Shown here in pieces: positions 60,428-64,000 of a DNA stretch of 64,000 nucleotides. The first letter of the stretch is position 1. The number at the start of each line of letters is the position of its first letter. The stretch comes from Haloimpatiens lingqiaonensis (GTDB taxonomy: Bacteria; Bacillota; Clostridia; Clostridiales; Clostridiaceae): the NCBI RefSeq assembly GCF_044502415.1, contig NZ_CP172402.1; one strand, 5' to 3'. The position numbers and the translations under genes are program-made. Below the pieces are notes generated by a model. The model was not told where the DNA came from, did no database searches, and saw nothing but the letters and a program-made list of their open reading frames with translations.

Positions 60428-61667
60428 ATGTTGAATTTCCATATAGAAGATTTTTTAAATGAAGAAGAAGGTAGTATTTTTAATATGCTAATATCATATT
60501 TTAAAGAAAATAATATAAAAGCCTATGTAGTAGGCGGTGCAGTAAGGGATGCCTTATTAAAAATAGCACCTAAGGATATAGATATAGCAGTTGAAGGAGA
60601 CGTGGAAGCTATTATAAAAAATATTCCTAAGGTAGAGAAAACTGTTTATCATGAACGATTTAAAACTTCTAGTGTATATTTTAAAAATGGAATTCAATTT
60701 GACATAATAAGGTGTAGAAAGGAAAGATACGCCCAAAATGGTTCACTGCCTGAAGTTTATCCATCAAATATATATGATGATTTAGATAGAAGAGACTTTA
60801 CCGTAAATGCAATAGCCTATGATATAATAAATGGTTGTATAATTGACCCTTACCAGGGGGTAGAACATATTAAAAGAAGAATTATAAAAAAAATAAAGTG
60901 TAATTCTTATAGGGAGGATCCTACAAGAATATTTAGAGCGATAAGATATTCTGTAAGGTATGGATTTAGTTTAGGTGATGAAGATGAAATATTAAATTGT
61001 ATACAGGAAAATGTTTTTTCTACCATAAGCTTCCATAGAATAATGAAAGAAATACTACTTATGGCGGGAGAGAATAGATGGCAGGAAAACATAAAAAAGT
61101 GTTTTAGTTTGGGAATATTTAAACCATCTAAGGAATTCTATTTTAATAATGATTTAGAATTAGAGAAAAAATGGGCAAGCTTGACATGTGAGGAAGAATT
61201 AAAACCTAATGTTAGTTTTAACATTAGGCTCTGCAATATATATTTATGGATGGACTGATGCTAATATAAAAAATATATTTAAAAATAATTCAATATTAGA
61301 GAAAAGTCTAAAGAAGGCTTTTGAACAATATGAACATATAGAGAAAAAATTAATGGAGAGCAAAGATAATTATGATATATTTAATATACTATATAAATGT
61401 AATATATATCATTTAGAGCTTTTAAAATACAATAGAAAACTCCAGTATAAATTATTGAATTATATGAAATTAAAGGACAACTATAAAGATATAAAAACTA
61501 AAATTTTATTAGACCTAGGAGTGGAAAAAGGAAGGTTAATTCGTGATATAATAGAAGAGGTAAAGAAGGTAAATTTAAATACCCTTTTAGATATAAAAGA
61601 GGATTATCTAAGAAATAATATAGGAGAGATAATAGATGGCATTAAACATAAAAATACACAATTTTGA
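60428..61667 (+). pseudogene. cca: CCA-adding/poly(A) polymerase family nucleotidyltransferase, +1 frameshift
   Basis: The N-terminal frame (276 residues) has VVGGAVRDALL, the metal motif DIDIAVEGD, RCRKERYA, DDLDRRDFTVNAIAYD and YREDPTRIFRAIRYSVRYGF, all class II tRNA nucleotidyltransferase hallmarks. It stops at TGA 61256-61258 after YLWMD. Omitting the T at 61256 continues as DANIKNIFKNN in the +1 frame to 61667, giving about 412 residues, near family length. The C-terminal helical part is divergent. It is either an assembly insertion or a broken gene. Another CCA enzyme could lie elsewhere. Overlaps scpA by 32 nt. Confidence 0.85.
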
Positions 61668-62427
61668 GGGACCTTTTGACCTTTTATTGCACCTTATTAA
61701 AAAAAATCAAATGGATATATACCATATTAGAATTCATGAAATTACAAAGCAATATATGGATTACATAAATACTATGCAGAAAATGGATTTGGAAATCACA
61801 TCGGAATTTATAGTTATAGCGGCAACTCTTTTAGAAATAAAGTCAAGAATGCTTTTGCCTAAGGTAACCTTGGACAAGGATCAAGAAGAGGAAGAGGCAC
61901 CAGAGGAGTTATTGCTAAAAAAACTTATAGAATACAATAAATTTAAAAAAGCATCGGAATTTTTTAAGGAAAGAGAAATAATAACAGGGGTAACTTTTAG
62001 TAAAAAACCAGAAATTATAGAAGAAAAGAAAAGTAATAATGAAGATGATTTTTTAAAAAATGTAACTATGCTAGAATTGTTTAATATATATAGTGCACTA
62101 ATGAGCAATTATATTAATAAATTAAATAAAAACAGCGTCATTGAAAAGGAACTTTTAATAGACAATTTCAAGGTAGAAGATAAGATGGCTGTTTTGAAAT
62201 ATAAAATTCAACAAAATGAGAAAATTAAATTTTCTGATGTGATGAAAGAGTGCAGAAAGAAAATGGAGATTATAGTTACATTTTTAGCTCTTTTGGAATT
62301 AGTTAGATTGAAGGTTATAAAAGCATATCAACAAGACAACTTTCATGAAATATTTATAGAAAGGATAGAAGATAACCATGGAATTTATGACACAGATGGA
62401 GATAGAGACAGTATCTCAGAGGAATAG
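61636..62427 (+). CDS. scpA: Segregation and condensation protein A
   Basis: A 263-residue kleisin. The N-terminal SMC-neck-binding region has FEGPFDLLLHLIKKNQMDIYHIRI and EFIVIAATLLEIKSRMLLP, the middle is acidic, and the C-terminal winged helix contains VTFLALLELVRLKVI. With ScpB and SMC it forms bacterial condensin. ATG 61636 lies inside the end of the frameshifted upstream gene; GGAGAG is nearby. Overlaps scpB. Confidence 0.95.
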   Translation: MALNIKIHNFEGPFDLLLHLIKKNQMDIYHIRIHEITKQYMDYINTMQKMDLEITSEFIVIAATLLEIKSRMLLPKVTLDKDQEEEEAPEELLLKKLIEYNKFKKASEFFKEREIITGVTFSKKPEIIEEKKSNNEDDFLKNVTMLELFNIYSALMSNYINKLNKNSVIEKELLIDNFKVEDKMAVLKYKIQQNEKIKFSDVMKECRKKMEIIVTFLALLELVRLKVIKAYQQDNFHEIFIERIEDNHGIYDTDGDRDSISEE

Positions 62428-62992
62428 GATTTTTTCCATAATTGAGTCACTTTTATTTGTAAGTGGTGAGCCAATGAAATCCAAACATTTAGCTTCTATT
62501 TTGGAATATTCTAAAGAAGAAATAGAAAATTTAATGGAAGAAATGATGGAGAGTTACAGTGAAAATTCTAGAGGAATAAAAATAATTAAAATAGATGAGT
62601 CATACCAAATAGTAACAAAGCAAGAAAACAGCCAATATATACAAAAGTTATTGAATGTTAATGTAAGACAATCCTTATCACAAGCAGCTTTAGAAACCTT
62701 AGCTATAATAGCATATAAGCAGCCTATAACTAGGATAGAGGTAGAGGAAATAAGGGGAGTTAAATGTGACAAGGCTGTAGTTAATCTAGTTGAAAAGGGT
62801 CTTGTAAAAGAATGTGGAAGAAAAGAAGTACCCGGAAGACCTATTTTATATGCAACTAGTGAAAAATTTTTAAAACATTTTGGCTTGGAAAGCTTAGGAG
62901 ATATGCCTGATTTAAGCGAGTTTTCAGAAGCAATAGATGATATAAGAAATATAGAAAGTATAGCAGACATAAAAGAAATAGAAGAAGAATAA
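62378..62992 (+). CDS. scpB: Segregation and condensation protein B
   Basis: A 204-residue protein with two winged helices. IIESLLFVSGEPM opens the conserved part and SQAALETLAIIAYKQPITRIEVEEIRGV, ECGRKEVPGRPILYAT and FLKHFGLESLGDMP are diagnostic. It dimerises on ScpA. The exact start is uncertain (ATGs at 62378, 62387, 62396). The gene overlaps scpA by 50 nt. Its last codons (EEE) form one arm of a convergent terminator. Confidence 0.95.
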   Translation: MEFMTQMEIETVSQRNRIFSIIESLLFVSGEPMKSKHLASILEYSKEEIENLMEEMMESYSENSRGIKIIKIDESYQIVTKQENSQYIQKLLNVNVRQSLSQAALETLAIIAYKQPITRIEVEEIRGVKCDKAVVNLVEKGLVKECGRKEVPGRPILYATSEKFLKHFGLESLGDMPDLSEFSEAIDDIRNIESIADIKEIEEE

Positions 62993-63019
62993 AAGGACTA
63001 AAGCCTTTTATTCTTCTTC
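62981..63019. terminator. Bidirectional terminator shared by scpB and gerW
   Basis: GAAGAAGAATAAAAGG (62981-62996) and CCTTTTATTCTTCTTC (63004-63019) form a perfect 16-bp stem with a 7-nt loop. It contains the stop codons and last Glu codons of both convergent genes. Confidence 0.88.
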
Positions 63020-63460
63020 TTTACATTGATCATCTTTAGATTGATCTTTTTTATCTTTTTTCTTATTGTTTTTTTTATCTTTAAAAATAGGCATATCCTT
63101 TATAGCATCTATGATTTGAGGCATAGAGTCTATTACTTTGTCATAAGAGTTCTTTTGATCTAAAGAGAGAAGTCTTAAAGAATCAGATTTAATTACTAAA
63201 AATGCCACAGGTTTTACAGTAACGCCAGCCCCAGAACCGCCTCCAAAGGGAAAATCAGGGTTATCTCCAGAGGCTTTACAATTAGCAAATTCACTTCCAC
63301 CTGCTACAAAGCCAAAGGATACTTTAGAAATTGGAAGAATCAAAGAGCCATCTTTAGATTCTATAGGTGTACCTACTATGGTATTTACATCTACCATGTC
63401 CTTGATATTTTCCATGGTGGTTTTCATAAAGTTTTCTATAGGATTATTTTCCATTTGCAT
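63008..63460 (-). CDS. gerW: Sporulation protein GerW/YtfJ
   Basis: A 150-residue protein. The motifs NPIENFMKTTMENIKDMVDVNTIVGTPI, ILPISKVSFGFVAGGSEF and FGGGSGAGVTVKPVAFLVI define the GerW/YtfJ family. In Bacillus it is a forespore protein needed for normal germination. The C-terminal tail is Lys/Asp-rich and ends EEE. AAAGGAGTATGG lies upstream of the start on the - strand. It is followed upstream by ytfI, the usual partner. Confidence 0.93.
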   Translation of the reverse strand: MQMENNPIENFMKTTMENIKDMVDVNTIVGTPIESKDGSLILPISKVSFGFVAGGSEFANCKASGDNPDFPFGGGSGAGVTVKPVAFLVIKSDSLRLLSLDQKNSYDKVIDSMPQIIDAIKDMPIFKDKKNNKKKDKKDQSKDDQCKEEE

Positions 63461-63567
63461 ATCAGGTTATGAAAATCGCAATAAAACATAACCATACTCC
63501 TTTCTTAAATATATTAAAATTATTACGATTTTTAAATGGATACATTTCATTAAAATTACCATCAATT

Positions 63568-64000
63568 TTAAAAGCTCAGTTTTTTCTGTTTTGATATTTC
63601 TGTTATTTTCTTTTTCATGTTTTTCTTTTCTTTAAAATACAATAGGGCAATTTTTAAAGATATATATATAACTTTAACTAAATTTACAAAAATTATACTA
63701 CGAATTTCTATAGAAACCATTTCAGTATTAAATATTGGTTGAGTATTAAATTTAAAACTTTTAATTTTAAAAAATTTACATAGGATATTATATATAAATC
63801 CAGGAATTGTATTTATAAATCCATAAAATAGTGCAGTTATGGAAGCATCATTAAAGCCAAAATTTATATTAAAATTTATTTTTAGTGTGGGCTTAAAAAG
63901 ATTGTTTAAACAAATATGAAGAAGTACCTTTGCGGAAACTTTATTTTTTTGTTCCTTGTTTTTAATTTTATTATCATTATTTTCTGTTTCAGCTTCTTTA
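63568..64000 (-). CDS. ytfI: DUF2953 protein YtfI, C-terminal part
   Basis: The last 144 codons are present; the N-terminus lies beyond the right edge. Residues include KINFNINFGFNDASITALFYGFINTIPGFIYN, matching the DUF2953 pattern (a FGLxDPAxT-like motif), then a Lys-rich tail ending KKLSF. Stop TAA is at 63570-63568. ytfI-ytfJ is a conserved pair in spore-formers. No function is established. Confidence 0.85.
   Translation of the reverse strand, partial: KEAETENNDNKIKNKEQKNKVSAKVLLHICLNNLFKPTLKINFNINFGFNDASITALFYGFINTIPGFIYNILCKFFKIKSFKFNTQPIFNTEMVSIEIRSIIFVNLVKVIYISLKIALLYFKEKKNMKKKITEISKQKKLSF

Noticed and set aside
1..64000. tRNA or rRNA genes
   Set aside because: No T-loop GGTTCGAATCC-type motif with cloverleaf pairing and no rRNA-like stretch was noticed on either strand by eye; a tRNAscan-SE run would settle it.

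Overview
This window is about 64 kb of AT-rich (roughly 30% GC by eye) chromosome from an endospore-forming, Gram-positive anaerobe. Gene content, order and protein sequences fit Clostridium sensu stricto or a close relative: a complete spoIIIA operon, spo0A, spoIVB, spoIIM, spoVD, spoVE and gerW, a MurE with the DNPR motif expected for meso-diaminopimelate walls, and frequent TTG/GTG starts with strong AGGAGG-type ribosome binding sites. Nearly all genes read on the + strand. The exceptions are ychF (left edge), rqcH, an IS110-family transposase, and gerW-ytfI (right edge).

Layout. 0-15.4 kb: division and cell-wall cluster (mraZ, rsmH, ftsL, spoVD, murE, murF, mraY, spoVE/ftsW, divIB, DUF881-sbp-DUF881, yggS, sepF, ylmG, ylmH, divIVA). 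15.4-22.2 kb: aroB, mtnN, aroF, a DksA/TraR zinc-finger gene, lspA, rluD, pyrR (frameshifted) and an rRNA methyltransferase. 22.2-23.1 kb: a gene-free island of hairpins and repeats. 23.1-27 kb: rqcH, dapF and a lipoprotein. 27-34.1 kb: a type IV pilus-like operon (pilB, pilC, five pilin-like genes, pilM, pilN, pilO). 34.3-40.6 kb: efp, a zinc-ribbon protein and spoIIIAA-AH (spoIIIAB frameshifted). 40.8-53.4 kb: asp23-like, nusB, xseA, xseB, ispA, OLE RNA, oapA, dxs, tlyA, nadK, argR, recN, spoIVB and spo0A. 53.4-64 kb: an internally deleted amidase, spoIIM, xerD-like, IS110 element, punA, dacF, a frameshifted cca-like gene, scpA, scpB, gerW and ytfI.

The most striking content is a complete OLE (Ornate, Large, Extremophilic) RNA of about 584 nt between ispA and the gene for its membrane partner OapA. 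It has its own near-consensus promoter, and a perfect 9-bp helix joins its ends. The system is known, but it is one of the largest and least understood bacterial structured RNAs. Second is a family of four ~133-bp intergenic repeats. They fold into two hairpins, and the main stem exists in two arm types: two copies are matched and two are hybrids. Third is a perfectly phased four-repeat MraZ operator in the mraZ leader.

Three otherwise well-conserved genes (pyrR, spoIIIAB, cca-like) each need a single +1 shift, and one amidase carries a clean in-frame deletion of its catalytic core. Either the assembly contains single-base insertions or this strain is losing functions, including part of the sporulation programme. 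All calls come from reading the sequence; no database search was possible.
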